A stretch of 64,000 bases of DNA from Polytrichum commune. Taxonomy: Eukaryota; Streptophyta; Polytrichopsida; Polytrichales; Polytrichaceae. The stretch spans positions 18,846,001 to 18,910,000 of the forward strand of contig OX485803.1 in assembly GCA_950295325.1 (NCBI GenBank), read 5' to 3'. Shown piece by piece: positions 1-12,665 of the stretch (positions within the stretch are counted from its first letter, which is position 1; the number at the start of each line of letters is the position of its first letter). The translations under genes and the position numbers were made by a program. Below the pieces are notes generated by a model. That model ran no database searches. It was given only the letters and a program-made list of their open reading frames with translations, and was not told the DNA's origin.

Positions 1-1780
1 TTGATAACATTGTTTAATTTTAATTTATGTATATTCAATCTCATGACATGCAATCATACCATCAAGTATATGGGATAATTCAATATAATGGATCCATCAA
101 TAAGATCCATCAATAAGATATACTAAAATGTTTCAAACCTTCAGATGATACCTTATATTTGTGTATGTACATCTCAAGGATATACATGTTAATATGTTTA
201 TGATGTTTTATAAGCAATAATTATTGCAAGAAAAGCCATCTCAATCATTCATGAGAGTAGCAATGATGGTTGATCACATGATATATTAATCACATACATT
301 CGATAGGGGATCTCACTTGGTAATATGCTACAATATTCAGAGAAAGACATGCAAAATTCGATGACATAGTTGAAGAAAATCAAACACACGTGATTGCTAC
401 ATTGATATGTGCAATTAGGTTGCCTCCACAAATAGGTTGCCTCCTTAGCCATGCAAATTATCTTAGATCAAAATAAGATCCTCAAAAGATGTAATTTTGT
501 CTATCAATTTGTATGGCAACCACAATAATAAAAGAATCATATATGTATATTTGGTAAAAAATATTTTAAAATTGGCAACGTCAATGTCATGAAGCAACAT
601 AATTGCACATGTCAATGTATTTATCACGTTAAATTTTGCATTGATGCCCTTGACTATGCAATGTATATTGTAATTTATTTGTATTGATTATATTTTATAT
701 GCAGTACACATAATATATATTTGTTTCGCACCTCACTACTGTGTAAGAATTCTTTGTGATTTCCAAACACCAATTCATGATTGTGTCTCATTTTCAACTA
801 CTCCTAAATTTATCCTTTAACTCAATCAAAGATTTTGGTCAAGAGTTATTTGCTTTGCATAAAATGTTTTCATGTTCAATTAGTTTTTTGTGCACGTGTT
901 GCAGTTGGCATGGAGGTTTGAACAATGAACTTTTATGTTGGTTAATTGAGGGTCAAACTCATTTTTGCATGCCAAGAAGTGTTAAAACCTTATTGGTATT
1001 TCTAATTTAGACCTAACATAGGAGATGTTTTCAAATTATTTGGTTATGAAAACGTGGAGGTATCATGCAAGTACCAAGCAGGAAACAAAGGAAGATCTTC
1101 TCATTGCATTTGGTCCTACCAATATCATCTCCATCTAATTTCAGGATAAAGATGGGGAAGAATCTCCCTTATATACTATATTCAATGCCAACATGGTGTG
1201 TCTAAAAGCCATCACATATAACATGTGGATAGACAAGCAAAACATTCCTCCCCCCCCCCCACACACACACAACAAGTCAATTTACCCCCATACGAAAGCT
1301 TAAATTGTAATCATAAACCATTAAGGGAATAGCTTAGATGTGTACATTTTGAATATGTGTACCAAGCCATAGTGGATACCCTTGTGATTGTACAAAGAAC
1401 ATCACATCACTCCCCCCTTCCTAGTCCTTTGTTCGCCAAGTATGTACTTGCTAGTGTAAGTGACTCATAATGCACCAAACTCTTTCTATGGGTTCAAATT
1501 ACCGAGTAATGAAAAACAAAGAATTGCAACTTCAACTTTTGTCTCGGATGTCTAGGACACATGCTCCCCCATAACTACCAAAGCAAAATAAAAACAATAA
1601 TGAACGACAAACACGAAGCATGGCCCTTCAATAGTGAAGAACTAAATTTTTTTTTATCTTGAATACTTTGGGTTGCATCAAGAGTTGCGATGATTAAAAT
1701 ACCTTAAAAAATCCAACAAAATACTCACCTCCTCCAAAGTGTCTCTGAATACAAATATAAAAACCACATTAGTAATTGAA
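1..1780. other. AT-rich intergenic DNA, no gene seen
   Basis: The reading frames here are short, unconserved and lack recognisable motifs. The only structured feature is a run of 11 C at 1250-1260 followed by a short CA repeat. I see no promoter, RNA gene or transposon terminus that I can support. Confidence 0.6.
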
Positions 1781-4700
1781 TTTATAAATTCCAAAAAACA
1801 AATAAAGAAGTTCCTCAACTCACCCAACCAACAAATTTTACCACTCTTGCCTCCTCCAAAGTAGATTAGGAACCCTGAAAATACAAAAATAAGTCATATA
1901 AACATAAAACCTCTAACCTTTGTAAAACTACAAATTTAAAACCCTGAAATAACATTTATGAGTATGAAACATCTAAACTTAGAACATTAAACCTATGTCA
2001 TCTAAATTTATAAATTCCAATATAAAAACAAAATCTACAACCTAGTGGACCTAAACTTAGAAACCATGCACTCACAACAATTTAGTGTAAAACATCAAAA
2101 CCAAAAATAGATACAAAACACATTTAGCAAACCGACATACTTACCGCCAACACCACATGCCTGCCAACACAAAACCCCTAAAACCTCCACCCACTATCAT
2201 ATAATTACCTCAATACAACTCCAAATCTTGCTCACAATCTTGTTTCTAGGCCACATCTACTCCACATAACACACACCAACAACAATACACAACATACATC
2301 CATCTATGTGCCCCTCACTTCAAAATCCCCATGAACTGAAGACACATACACATAGCCCACCTACCCATCACAACATCAATCACCCACTATGAACACCCTT
2401 GATCAATCCAAAAATGTCCACCCAAACCTAGACCCCCTCACCCATATTACTAGATACCTTCCCATCTCTATGAACCTCTGTCAAACCAATTTCTTCCAAC
2501 ACATACCACCACAATGAAAAGAAATTACCAATATATTCCACCAAAAATTTGAAACATGCTTTAACCCTCCAAACTCCTAACAAAAAAAAGTTACACTTTC
2601 CCAAACTCACCAAACAGAGTATCCTTCTATCCAACTACACTTGAATCAAAGTCATATTCGCATTCATAGTTAAACTTGACTCCCCGACCAACTTCGAAAA
2701 TGCACTAAGACTACACTTTCAACCCACATCCCAAACCATGTCAATGCATTTAACAACCACCACCTCGATGTCATTACAACCCCACCCACACACTAGACCT
2801 GGTCAAATCACAATCCCATATGGAGACTCCAAATTATGATTGAATTCACAACAACCTCTTTAAGTATATCAATGGAACCTCACTCCCCCCCCCCCCCCTC
2901 CCCAAAAACACCCATGTGCTAGTAAGGATTCTTGCACCTAAATGAAGACATCCTTATAGTTTGTGCTCAAATTCTACACACCAGTGCCTTAACCCCATCC
3001 AATACGATTACACAACAACCCCGACCCACCACCCCCTTCATCCCAAACCACCTCCAATACATCGAAATACCCCACCTTTGTCACATGGGACATCAACACG
3101 CTATATAATAGCATACCAAGTCTTTAAGCTCCCCAAAAACCCTCACACCCCCCCCCTTCGATTGGATTCTTATAAGAAACCAAAATCCTTACATATAGAA
3201 AATCTATATACCTCAAAAAAATATATATATATGATTTAAGTATGTTTGGATTTGTACGTTGAATTTTGGACAATTCCAACCACCAGTATGGTGTACATTG
3301 CATTGCAAATCTACACACATATGGTGGTTCGCGAACATGGAATACAAACACTCAAACTTGTGATTGCCGTGCTTTTGTTTTTGTTGATGTTGTTTGATGT
3401 TTTTGTCCCCGCAAATGATTTGTCCAAATATACTTAAATGTCAATTAACTCCACAATCACAACCTCGTACATGGAGGGGACACATACATTTACCAAGTAC
3501 CTACAACAATGATAATTAAACTAAACGCCCACTAGAGGGGGAATTATGATCGTCATCCACCGCAAATACCACATGAAATCACAATTAGAACACATCAAAC
3601 TACCAAGTCTAAATTATTTCATACATGCATATTGTGCTCATACACAATAAACCCGCACCATCCCTACTCATCCTTCACACTTATATGCCCGTCCACCCCA
3701 CAAACCTACCCCACGTACCACTAATTCAAATATCCATACAAAGCACCATAAATCGATTCCTAATTTTACAATACCATCCTAGCCGTCAACTTTAACAAAG
3801 GTTTCCCCTCATAGGGCGACAACTAGGCTCCCATAACATTCCCCCGCCCCCACCGACATGCAATGGTCCACCTTCATGAACCAACTACAACTCAACTATA
3901 TTCCCACTACCACATCTTTCACCCAACAAGGCAATGACACCTACAACTCCCATAGCCTCACAGTTGGATTCTATCATTAAAAACAAAACCCCCAACTATG
4001 TATTGGCTATACAAACAAACCTCAACCACTCACATAACTCCAACCATTATCCAATACAACTCAACATCCCCCCCCCCCCACACACTACACTACACTCAAT
4101 CAAATCCACAATATCACCTGCCCTACAACGCACATCCCCCAACCAGTCTCACCAACCAATATCCAACGTTTTAGCAATGTTTTCACCACAAATTACATCT
4201 CATTTGTACACAACTGCAAATCGGCCTAGTGGGACACTTACCACAACATCGGCCCTTCATATGTGAAACCCTAGAATCCATCACCAACACATTGGCCCAT
4301 AGCATAGACCAACATGTACCTGCCCCCTCCTATACCAAACAACAGGATCTCTAGGACAAGGAAAATTGATAACTCACTCCTTCAAAAATCTCTGGCGACA
4401 TCATCTTAACATATACCACTCCACACAAAAAAAAATTATTTGCTTCCACCACATGAACCCCTTAGATCTCAAAACCCCCCTTCCTCCTTCATCATGTCAA
4501 CACTACCGGCTGCCCACAAAACTCCAACGCCACCACCAAACTCCACACAAAGGATCCAAGACCTCACCACACTCAACAAAGACGCCCGCAAAGAAGCCTA
4601 CAAATTTACTGGGATACAAACAATTTGGTGTAAACAAAGCCATCAAACACTATCAAGACCAACACCTCCTCAACACCAAACCCTGCCTCATAAATAAATA
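1780..4700. other. Strand-asymmetric, G-depleted tract
   Basis: For about 2.9 kb the plus strand is mostly A and C with very little G, unlike the flanks. It includes C homopolymers at 2885-2898, about 3148-3156 and 4068-4079. The few open frames (for example 3934-4266 and 4366-4701) are rich in Pro, His, Thr and Asn because of this composition. They show no domain, so I do not call them genes. A decayed transposon whose coding strand is the minus strand is one possible origin. That is inference. Confidence 0.55.
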
Positions 4701-4761
4701 AATATTTACCACCTCCGAAGCAAGTAACCTATAAAGCCTTTGCTCGAACCCTAGGGGTGGA

Positions 4762-5465
4762 TTATGTATACCATGTACAAACTAGGATGAGTGTAAGAAG
4801 GGTTATTATTTGAGGCATTAGCATACATAGTATACACACGGGAGAGGTCTTAATTTTCTCCAGTGATAACATTTAAAAAAGTTGTCAAAAAATTTAAAGT
4901 AAAGGGAGATGTAAAAAAAGGGCCCTGAATGTTAGAGAAAAAATTAACATTAGGTGTGATGGTTTCATCCAATTCACATTTTCATCCATTGTTGTCAGAT
5001 GGTAATAATCCTTAATAAATATCATGCTCATTGTTGGTAGGATTTGCATGAGGGTTTTAAATATTGACAAATTGAAGGTTATTGGAGCGCTCATGGGCCT
5101 ATTGAGTTTTGATTTCCAAATTAAGGGTAAATTATTGTGTTTTTGTCTTTGTTTGTTTGATGCAATTGTTGGGATACATGCTATGGAGTAAAAAAAAATG
5201 TTCAATGACTCTTTAATTAGAGATTGAAAGTGGATTTTACATGCAATAAAGGTCTATTTCATTCATGATTATATTTGTCTATGTAGTTAATGTATGTACC
5301 ACATTTGATAAACTTAGTATATTACACGAGTCCATTCCCTCATACCGTTATTATGTATACATTTATTTTTCTCTTTAAGCTTCTTGTATATAAGAGTTTT
5401 AATTTTATATTGACGTATGCATGTCATTTAGGTTTCCAATGAAGAGTCCACCCCTTGAGGCTTGA
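4762..5465 (+). repeat. Dispersed repeat H, copy 1
   Basis: This stretch matches 11685-12200 in the same orientation, although degenerate and with length differences. Shared landmarks are the segment around the TTTGTTTGTTTGATGCAATTG string, the ATAAAGG(C/T)CTATTT segment, and the right end near ATGCATGTCATTTAGG followed by CCAATGAAGAGTCCA. Neither copy carries a conserved reading frame. It is probably part of an old transposon, of unknown class. Confidence 0.55.
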
Positions 5466-6460
5466 CCAATGGTACCGTCCTCACCCATCCCCAAAACATC
5501 ACTCAAGAATTCTTTAACCAAGAAACAACCATATTCAAATGCCAAACACCACTATGCACATTGCCTAGGTCACACCCCATGGATAGTCTAAAGACAAAAT
5601 GCTTGTCTTCAAAATGTTTGTGGTGTGGACCTTCCAAGAAGTGGTGTGGATCTTGCGAAATGTATGCATGTCAGAGGGGACATGGAGAATTTTTGGATAA
5701 TATTCAAATGCTTGAAAAATTGGACCACCCTGGTGTGCCATGTGTTGATGATTATGTGTTATGACATGCAATTTGAAGATGATGCAACACAAACTCTCTT
5801 CTAAGAGATTTTGAATCTAGTCATGGCGGAGAATATAGTGCCACATGTGAAATTCAAGGGTTTCATGGCATACAATGCTATGGGGACGGTGACCCAAATT
5901 TACTAGTAGTGGGTCATGACTACACATGTTTTGTTCATTGGTCTGCGAGTTTGGATAAAGCGACACAAAAGTACATCAAAACATCATTGCAGTAAGAACA
6001 CAAACAACTACGCAATAATTATAAGGATGCAAAAATATTGGATGAGGCCAAAACTAAATATCATGTGTTCGTTCATGGTGGTTGTCCTCCGAAGTTGCCA
6101 CAAAGGAAGTCATACTTGGTCTCTCGAAGTGGTTAGGAATGTGGCACTTCTATTGCATGCAATGGGGTAGTCATATGCTTATTACAATTGCATTACTAAA
6201 TTGTATTCTTGAATGTTATATTGTTTTAAACATCTTATACATACATATTGTCCACTACAATTTATGTGTTCTTCGTAGGATATGACAAATAGATGAACAT
6301 ATGGAAATGCCAAGATGTAACCTTGCATAGATAGTGCACAACAAGTGGTTTCAATAGTCCGGCAACAAAATAACTTCACAAAGCAACAATAGACGACTTG
6401 ACCATAGCCTTCATGCATATTGCAAATTACATGTCTTAAAAGAGGGGATTTTTTAGTAGA
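5466..6460. other. Unassigned; possible decayed transposon interior
   Basis: There is one 100-codon frame (5462-5764, plus) containing several Cys residues in CxxC-like spacing (C-L-W-C-G and W-C-G-S-C). It lies between repeat H and the SWIM relic, so it may be part of the same dead element. I cannot identify a family from it. Confidence 0.3.
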
Positions 6461-6869
6461 GGGCCTCATTCAACGTCCTTGAAATTGAAGGTTGTTGCCA
6501 AGTGTGGAGAGCCCAACATGTTGGTAGATGCTATGAAGTCCAATTTGGGGTCGGAAGATCTTAAAACCAGGGGTTGTGCCTTGTAAAGGTTGGAGTTGTT
6601 TGCATCCACCAAAAAGAAGCTTGATTTGTTGTCTAGTGCCAATTGCAACTCACATCGACCTGACAATGTGAATTATTTAATTTTTTGCCTTAACACTAGG
6701 GCAAAAAAAAAACATGCATAGAGGAATCCTTGAATTCCGAAAGCATGCCAGGTGTGGCTCATACCACATTGGTATTCAAGACTAATTTGCCTTCTTCCCG
6801 ATGGCACATTTTAAAGTTGCCACCCAACTCTGCTAAAAGATGTTGGGTGATGCAAGCCAATACAAAGAC

Positions 6870-7711
6870 TTTGTGCAATGCCAAAACTCGGAATTGACAA
6901 ATATGACACCCTTGCTCCAACATACAAGGGTATGAAGAAAAAAATACTACTCCACCGACAATGTGGAATACAAATTTTGGTTTTGCCCGAACGACATCAA
7001 AGGTGGTGTCATTATCAGCAAGAAGAAGCATGTGTTGGACTAGCCTATATTCCCCAACACATGGCCAGTGTAGATAGGTACCAATTTCACAAAGCACGAG
7101 GTGTTGGCTCTTGAAGACATTGGATTTCATTTGCATAAGAGGAAGGCACTTTCTCCTCGTCATAGGCTTTCTACAATTGCTGCACTACCAATCCCTTGGT
7201 CACGTTTTTGTTTGCCACAAAACCCGGATGTCCACCCTATTTCCAATTTTGGGAAGACGGCCCATCACAATCTGACAACACTGATGGTGAATCACAAAAA
7301 CAAATGGGAGAGTGCTAGACTTAGGAATGGTTACAATTTGGTTGGAGTCACTTCCATTTCATATCCAAGCTTTGGAGTGACAATCGACATCGTCTTCACA
7401 AAGGACATTACATACCATGTCACAATTGGTGACATCCTAGATTACACATGCCACGACTTTACGAAAATGTCATCCCATGCCTTGGGAGAGAACAAGAAAT
7501 GGATGTATAGCAAACATCTTTATAATGTGTGTGTGTGTGTGTGTGTGTGTTTTCTTTTTTCTTTTTTCTTTTTTGCAAGGTGGATTATGACAATGACAAG
7601 TTCATTCACGTCCCAACGTTCATCTACAATGAAGTCACGCAACTGGTTGAACTTGTTGGTGTTGTAAGATGTAGGCCAAGTTCCATGTGTTATACCAAAT
7701 TGCATATTTGA
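6870..7711 (+). pseudogene. SWIM zinc-finger protein relic, probably MULE-transposase-derived
   Basis: The plus strand encodes fragments in more than one frame. The best part, within 7101-7525, reads through T-Y-H-V-T-I-G-D, then Y-T-C-H-D-F and K-W-M-Y-S-K-H-L-Y-N-V. This has the layout of a SWIM finger (CxCx(n)CxH), but the second Cys of the first pair is His and the later Cys is Ser, so metal binding should be lost. The frame resumes after a TG microsatellite as F-C-K-V-D-Y-D-N-D-K-F-I-H. Upstream pieces (6900-7100) need frame changes and contain stops. SWIM fingers accompany MULE transposases and some plant host genes derived from them. The context of transposon debris favours a dead transposase. 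No intact copy is present. Confidence 0.55.
7526..7550. repeat. (TG)n microsatellite inside SWIM relic
   Basis: About 12 TG units, followed by a T-rich tract with TTTTTTC repeats, separate the two halves of the SWIM-domain reading frame. Confidence 0.9.
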
Positions 7712-8336
7712 GAATGTTGGTATGTGACTTGTATTGATGTGGAATAGATAATAATTTCTCAAATATCCATTGTAAAAGACCATTTTACTTTTGTTCAAAC
7801 AAAATTGTAACAGTTTACAAATACAAAATTACAATAAAATTAGTGTTGTTTTGGAGTATGTGCCCTAAAACCTTGTGCAAATACTGAATTTGACGTAATT
7901 GCTTACATGCTACCACCCATCCCTCACTTCTCACATCTTAGCTTCCCTTAGGAGATGATGAGGAGGGAAACAAAAAGGAAGGATGAGAACATACATGGAT
8001 GGACTTTATTTATTGTTAAAAGTTGAAATATACAACAATATTCTTAAACTTTGAGAGTTTGTAAAATATATTTATGGGGGAGGGTGAGGGATGCCTCCAA
8101 TTGTTGAAATTGAAGGTCTAATATACAGGAGAGAAAAATGAGGAGAGGAGATGGAAGAGAAGGTTAACTAGGAGGAAGCGTTTTTATAAATGATAGGACA
8201 TATTTGTACATTTTTTTATTTAAGAAATAATAATGGACGTTATATAGAGAGGTTGAATAAAAAAATAACAATGTTAAGCCTCCATGAGAAATTTTTTCAT
8301 ACAAGCCAACAGTTCCATAAAAAGAAACATACACAT
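7712..8336. other. No gene seen
   Basis: AT-rich sequence without conserved frames or repeat matches that I can support. Confidence 0.5.
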
Positions 8337-8534
8337 TTAACATGTGAAGTCTTGAGGGGTATATAAGATGCGTATATTCAAAACCATCACCAAACGTAGA
8401 ACCACCACTATGTATCACATGTATACATTTGTTTGCTTCCAAATGTATGCATGTGATACATAGTGGTGATTTTAGGTTTGGTGGTGGTGGCTTTAAGTAT
8501 ACATATCATAGCCTTCTTTAAGACATGTTACAAA
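8337..8534. repeat. Long foldback (inverted repeat) hairpin
   Basis: The core arms 8401-8430 and 8441-8470 are reverse complements at about 28 of 30 positions, around a 10-nt loop (8431-8440). Weaker complementarity continues outward to roughly 8337 and 8534. RNA from either strand could form a hairpin with arms of about 80-95 bp. This fits a foldback MITE or a young hairpin-RNA locus. No coding potential is visible. Confidence 0.75.
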
Positions 8535-8977
8535 ATAACATTGTCCAGGGTTTCTTGAGAATAATCATAATATAAAAGTTGTGAGGCATCATCAAGGGAT
8601 CTCATTCATACATTTAGATATACAATTTTTTTTTTTTTGAGTTTTGATTCTATGTTTTTTACTCATCATGACACATTTCATCACCTTGATGTGAGCTCGA
8701 TAGAATTGTTAAAATATAATATACTTTAAAATGATGAAAAGTGACAACCATAATAAGATATTGTAGTGGCCAAACTATCATAATGTCTTTTGCAATGCGA
8801 GTATGTAATGATGTACCTAAAAAGGAACATCAAATTTCATGGATTATCATAATCGAGCTGTAGGGGGGTCAAAAACAACCTCAATAGGTAGGAGAAAACA
8901 ATTGTTGTGCCATTGCTACAAATAGTGAATACCTTTGGGGCAAGTTTAATCAATATGCAACATTTAGGTCATTGAGG
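8535..8977. other. No gene seen
   Basis: AT-rich spacer with a short poly-T run near 8629. No feature recognised. Confidence 0.5.
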
Positions 8978-9150
8978 GTTAATAACCCACGTCACTAAGG
9001 CGAGGTGAATGGAGCATGTATGGGCGTAGGCATGGGGTCATCTTTGTCGTTGATTCACTAGGCCCCATCCAACTACACCTCAATGCCGTGTTGGCATGGG
9101 TTGTGTGGGCCCACTTTCCACCTTTGCATATGGCATGAACTCTTGATGTG
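8978..9150 (-). repeat. Dispersed repeat G, inverted copy
   Basis: The reverse complement of this segment matches 11506-11660. Both contain the string TGAATCAACGAC and a GTTGGATGGGGCC block next to a TCAAGAGTT(C/T) segment. The two copies face opposite ways about 2.5 kb apart. Their function and class are unknown. Confidence 0.6.
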
Positions 9151-9545
9151 AGGTAGTAACCACACGAGGGGCAGGGAATTTCCGGGCACAGGCTAGGAAG
9201 TTGGGCTAGGTTCCTGTAGCCACGTTGGCTGCCGGTCCCAGCAGGCACCAGACGAGCGGCAGGGGCAACGAGGTTGGATAGGAGCAAGGATAGGGGCGAG
9301 GAGCGAGGAGGGAGCTCGCGACGGAGACGAGGGAGGGAGACGTCCGGGTTGGCCATGTGCCCTGTAAACACGGATTGCCAGCCTCTTCCCTCCGGCACTT
9401 CTGAGAAGAAGTCCACCTCGCCACGTCATCTTCCCGCCGCGGAAATTGCCGCTTGTGTGGTAAGTGGGGGGCCTCCTCGCTCAATCAAGGCCCCTGGTTC
9501 AGCCTGCCTGCCCCCCATGTGGTATGGGCCTCAGTAGGTTTGCCA
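9150..9545. other. GC-rich island without recognisable gene
   Basis: This is locally much richer in G+C than its surroundings. Long frames are open on both strands (minus 9206-9484, minus 8979-9416, plus 9274-9537), as expected for GC-rich DNA by chance. The predicted peptides are Arg/Pro/Ser-rich and carry no motif. It could be part of the repeat G element or a captured fragment. Confidence 0.35.
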
Positions 9546-9687
9546 TTACCATATACAACATGTCACCATTGACTTGATACGTAGGGCCGTGACCATGTAA
9601 TTGTGAGGCCCCTTGATTCTCATGCACTGGTCATATCACTAGCATGGTCTGTTAGAATTTGCATCAACCCTGTCTCTCGGAGGTGGG

Positions 9688-10366
9688 CTTGATGCAAAAT
9701 TTTGGCAGGCCACGAAACATTTATACATAGCCTACCATGTAGGAATCCATGTAGACTTTTCATCCACAATAACTTCTTTGGGCCCTCATGCCTTCACCTT
9801 CTCGCGTGAAGTGAACTCGGACAGTCTCCGCCTTGTCAACCAATGAGAGATTGTAGAATGCAATTGTCATGGGCCTTCGGTCTCGTGTGTGAAGTGGCTG
9901 TTACACAAAAACTTGTGTGAACGAAGAAAGGACTTGTAATTGGAAGGCATGCTTACATCTTCATTTCATTGCCACACCAACAAGCATTACAGACAACCAC
10001 CATAGCACAGGTCGCAATTTGCAACCACTTGATGCAAAATTTTGGCAGGCCATGAAACATTATACATAGCCTACCATGTAGGAATCCATGTAGACTTTTC
10101 ATCCACGATAACTTCTTTGGGCCCTCAGGCCTTCACCTTCTCGCGTGAAGTGAACTCGGACAGTCTCCGCCTTTACAACCAATGAGAGATTGCAGAATGC
10201 AATGGTCATGGGCCATCGGTCTCGTGTGTGAAGTGGCCGTTACACAAAAACTTGTGTGAACGAAGAAAGGACTTGTAATTGGAAGGCACACTTACATCTT
10301 CATTTCATTGCCACACCAACAAGCATTACAGACAACCACCATAGCACAGGTCGCAATTTGCAACCA
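9688..10366 (+). repeat. Direct tandem duplication, 340-bp unit
   Basis: 9688-10027 and 10028-10366 are near-identical copies, both starting CTTGATGCAAAATTTTGGCA. A third unit begins with CTTGATG at 10367 and then diverges. Each unit contains a truncated copy of one end of the family C transposon (about 9711-9900 and 10049-10240), recognisable by TCTCGTGTGTGAAGTGGC. The few mismatches suggest a recent duplication. Confidence 0.85.
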
Positions 10367-10846
10367 CTTGATGATCGACATGCAATCTGTTGCGGACTGC
10401 AAATTAATTTCCACGTTCATGTACACAGCCCCCCAGCTAGTTGTTGCAATTCCTTCCTTCTTGTGAGAGATTTTGAATTAGTCTTATTCTTGCCATTGGT
10501 ACTCTGTGCTATGTCATTGGTGGGTACACAATATGGCCAGATCGAAACTGTGCAAATCAGGTCGAAATTCTTCGAATGTTCATGCATTCGTCCATGTTCT
10601 TGTTTGCAGTTTCCATGCATCGATCATCGAGGCCGAGTGCGTCTTCCTTCCGATCCCTGACATTATCAAGCTTCATCAAAGCTCGGTTCCAAGCTCTGTT
10701 TGAGCTCCACAGATTTGTGAAAATGGATAACAGAATCTACGACGCAAAACGATGAATACACGAGGAGTAGGTCCTTGATCAATCTCCAAGCTGCCAATGT
10801 GGTGATCTTCACGCTCATTTTATCAATTGGCCTCTTGCAGGGACTG
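10367..10846. other. Possible captured gene fragment, no full gene
   Basis: This is moderately GC-rich and precedes repeat A. Short frames are present (for example plus 10256-10660), and around 10830 a CTCTTGCAG sequence looks like a 3' splice site immediately before the conserved peptide frame of repeat A. I could not connect this to a known protein. Confidence 0.3.
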
Positions 10847-11263
10847 ATGGATTTGTTGGCTCTGTCTGTAGGACAGAGGCTATGCATCAACTTCTTCGTT
10901 TCAAGAGCAAATTTCCTAACCACTTTGCGTTCACACTTGGACGTTACTTGTTCTTGTTATTTTTGGTCCACTTTATTTAATGTGGATGTTAACTATAATT
11001 ATATATATAATTATAATTGCTCCCTAAAATGCATTGAAAGAAATCTAGTTAACTATAGTTATTTCGGCAGTTCTTAATTATTTATTCTAAAAATTTCGGG
11101 TGATATCAAAATCCTTGACCTGCATTTGAGAAGAAGGTGCACAAAATCCAAGAAAGGTTTGGTATAGTAAATATCCATGGATTGGCATGAGCAAAGTGGA
11201 CAACTATAATTGTAGTCTTTCATAGTAAAGGACAGAGCCTCACGGTTCTACAGTTTTCTTGTT
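10847..11263 (+). repeat. Dispersed repeat A, copy 1
   Basis: This matches 43263-43683 and 56273-57005 across its whole length. The left end is TTTGTTGGCTCTGTCT and the right end is a CCTCACGGTTCTAC(A/C)GTTTTC block. All copies keep an open 40-45 residue frame containing MHQLLRFKSKFPNHF and then a hydrophobic L-F-L-L-F-L-V-H-F tail and stop, followed by an AT-rich, untranslated-like region. Confidence 0.8.
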
Positions 11264-11505
11264 AATTAATCAACCAACAAAGCACATACTGCAGGACGTT
11301 CGTCTGTAATCTAGCTAGATTGCGGAACCTTGAAGAGAAGGCGAGTCGTGAGGAGTAATAATCGTTGTTGTGGCAATGAAACGAAGATGCAAGCTTGCCT
11401 TCCGATTACAAGTCCTTTCTTCATTCACACAAGAATTTGTGGAAGGATCAGGCCGATGATGCGATCGATGCTATGTATTATATACATATGGCAACGGCCC
11501 ACGTC
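11264..11505. other. Spacer, no gene seen
   Basis: Short sequence between repeats A and G, with no feature recognised. Frames of 69-124 codons overlap it, but they run on into repeat G and are not conserved. Confidence 0.45.
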
Positions 11506-11660
11506 CTCACGTCAAGAGTTCTTGCCACGTGCCAAGGAGGAAAGCAACCCCACCAAGCCCATGACGACGCGGCATTTGAGGTGTTGTTGGATGGGGCCTG
11601 GTGAATCAACGACCAAGATGATCCTTGCCTGTGACCACACAGGTCCCATTCACAACGCAT
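11506..11660 (+). repeat. Dispersed repeat G, direct copy
   Basis: This is the reverse complement of 8978-9150, with scattered substitutions. It sits immediately upstream of repeat H copy 2, so G and H may be parts of one larger element. Confidence 0.6.
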
Positions 11661-11684
11661 GGGTGATGCCGGGGGGTGGATTCT

Positions 11685-12200
11685 TCGGACCATGTACGAA
11701 CTGATGTGAGTTGTAAGAAGGGGGAATTATTTGAGATATCAGCGTACATAATATACCTAAGGGAAAGGTATTGTTTTTTGTTCTCTAGTGTGTACAACTA
11801 AAAAGACTATTAAGAATTTTGGATTGAAGGTAGATGTGCAAAAGGGGTTTCTCTAGATTGTGGCTAACTTATTATGCTTTTGTATTTGTTTGTTTGATGC
11901 AATTGTTTAAGTTACATATTATGAATGAATAAGTATTTAATGACTTTCTCATTGGAAAGTGCAAGTGGATTTCATATGTAATAAAGGCCTATTTAGTTCA
12001 CGATGTATATATATTTTTTATGTGGCGGAGGCATGTATCACATTATATTGAAAAGATTAATTAAATTACACATAAGTTCATTTTCTAACTCGCCTTTTGT
12101 ACATATACATTTGTTTTTCTCTATAAACTTCTCGTATAGAGGTGGTTTGACTTCATAATGGCCCATGCATGTCATTTAGGTCTCCAATGAAGAGTCCATC
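11685..12200 (+). repeat. Dispersed repeat H, copy 2
   Basis: This is the second copy of the repeat at 4762-5465. Left landmark: GGACCATGTACGAACTGATG; right landmark: ATGCATGTCATTTAGGTCTC followed by CAATGAAGAGTCCA. It is shorter than copy 1 and has no conserved frame. Confidence 0.6.
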
Positions 12201-12665
12201 CCCCCAAGTTAATTACAAATTTGGCCATCCAATAATTTATTTTTGGTGTGGATGTGAATGTAGTGTGTATGGCCAATCACACCAAAGTTGGTTAATAAGT
12301 ACCATAGCAAATACGGAGTATGTAAACGGAGCAAGGAAAGGAGTCACATGCCCCATGAGCCAAGTGACAAGCGCCAAGTGTCAAGTGACAAGTGGTGGGA
12401 TAGAGACATGGACCGTACCTAATGATGCCAACCTCTTGAAGAAGAGGGAGAAAATTGTGTGGTTTTTTTTGGACGGACAAATGAATCGTAATTCACCATG
12501 TCTTCCACACGGTCGTACTTGGAGATTCAAGTTAAATTTGTTTATTCATTTGGGGTAGGTGGGGGGTCTATGTCGAATGAAATTAATAACACACATGCAG
12601 TTGAAGACTTGGTAAGAAAGCTTGTTGGGTCTAAGTTCGTATTACCGAAATGATCAATCAATTTG
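12201..12665. other. No supported gene
   Basis: A 129-codon plus-strand frame (12169-12558) has no motif and begins inside repeat H, so I treat it as chance. Confidence 0.4.

Noticed and set aside
12169-12558. 129-codon frame as a gene
   Set aside because: It starts inside repeat H, has no motif, and is not present in the other copy of the repeat.
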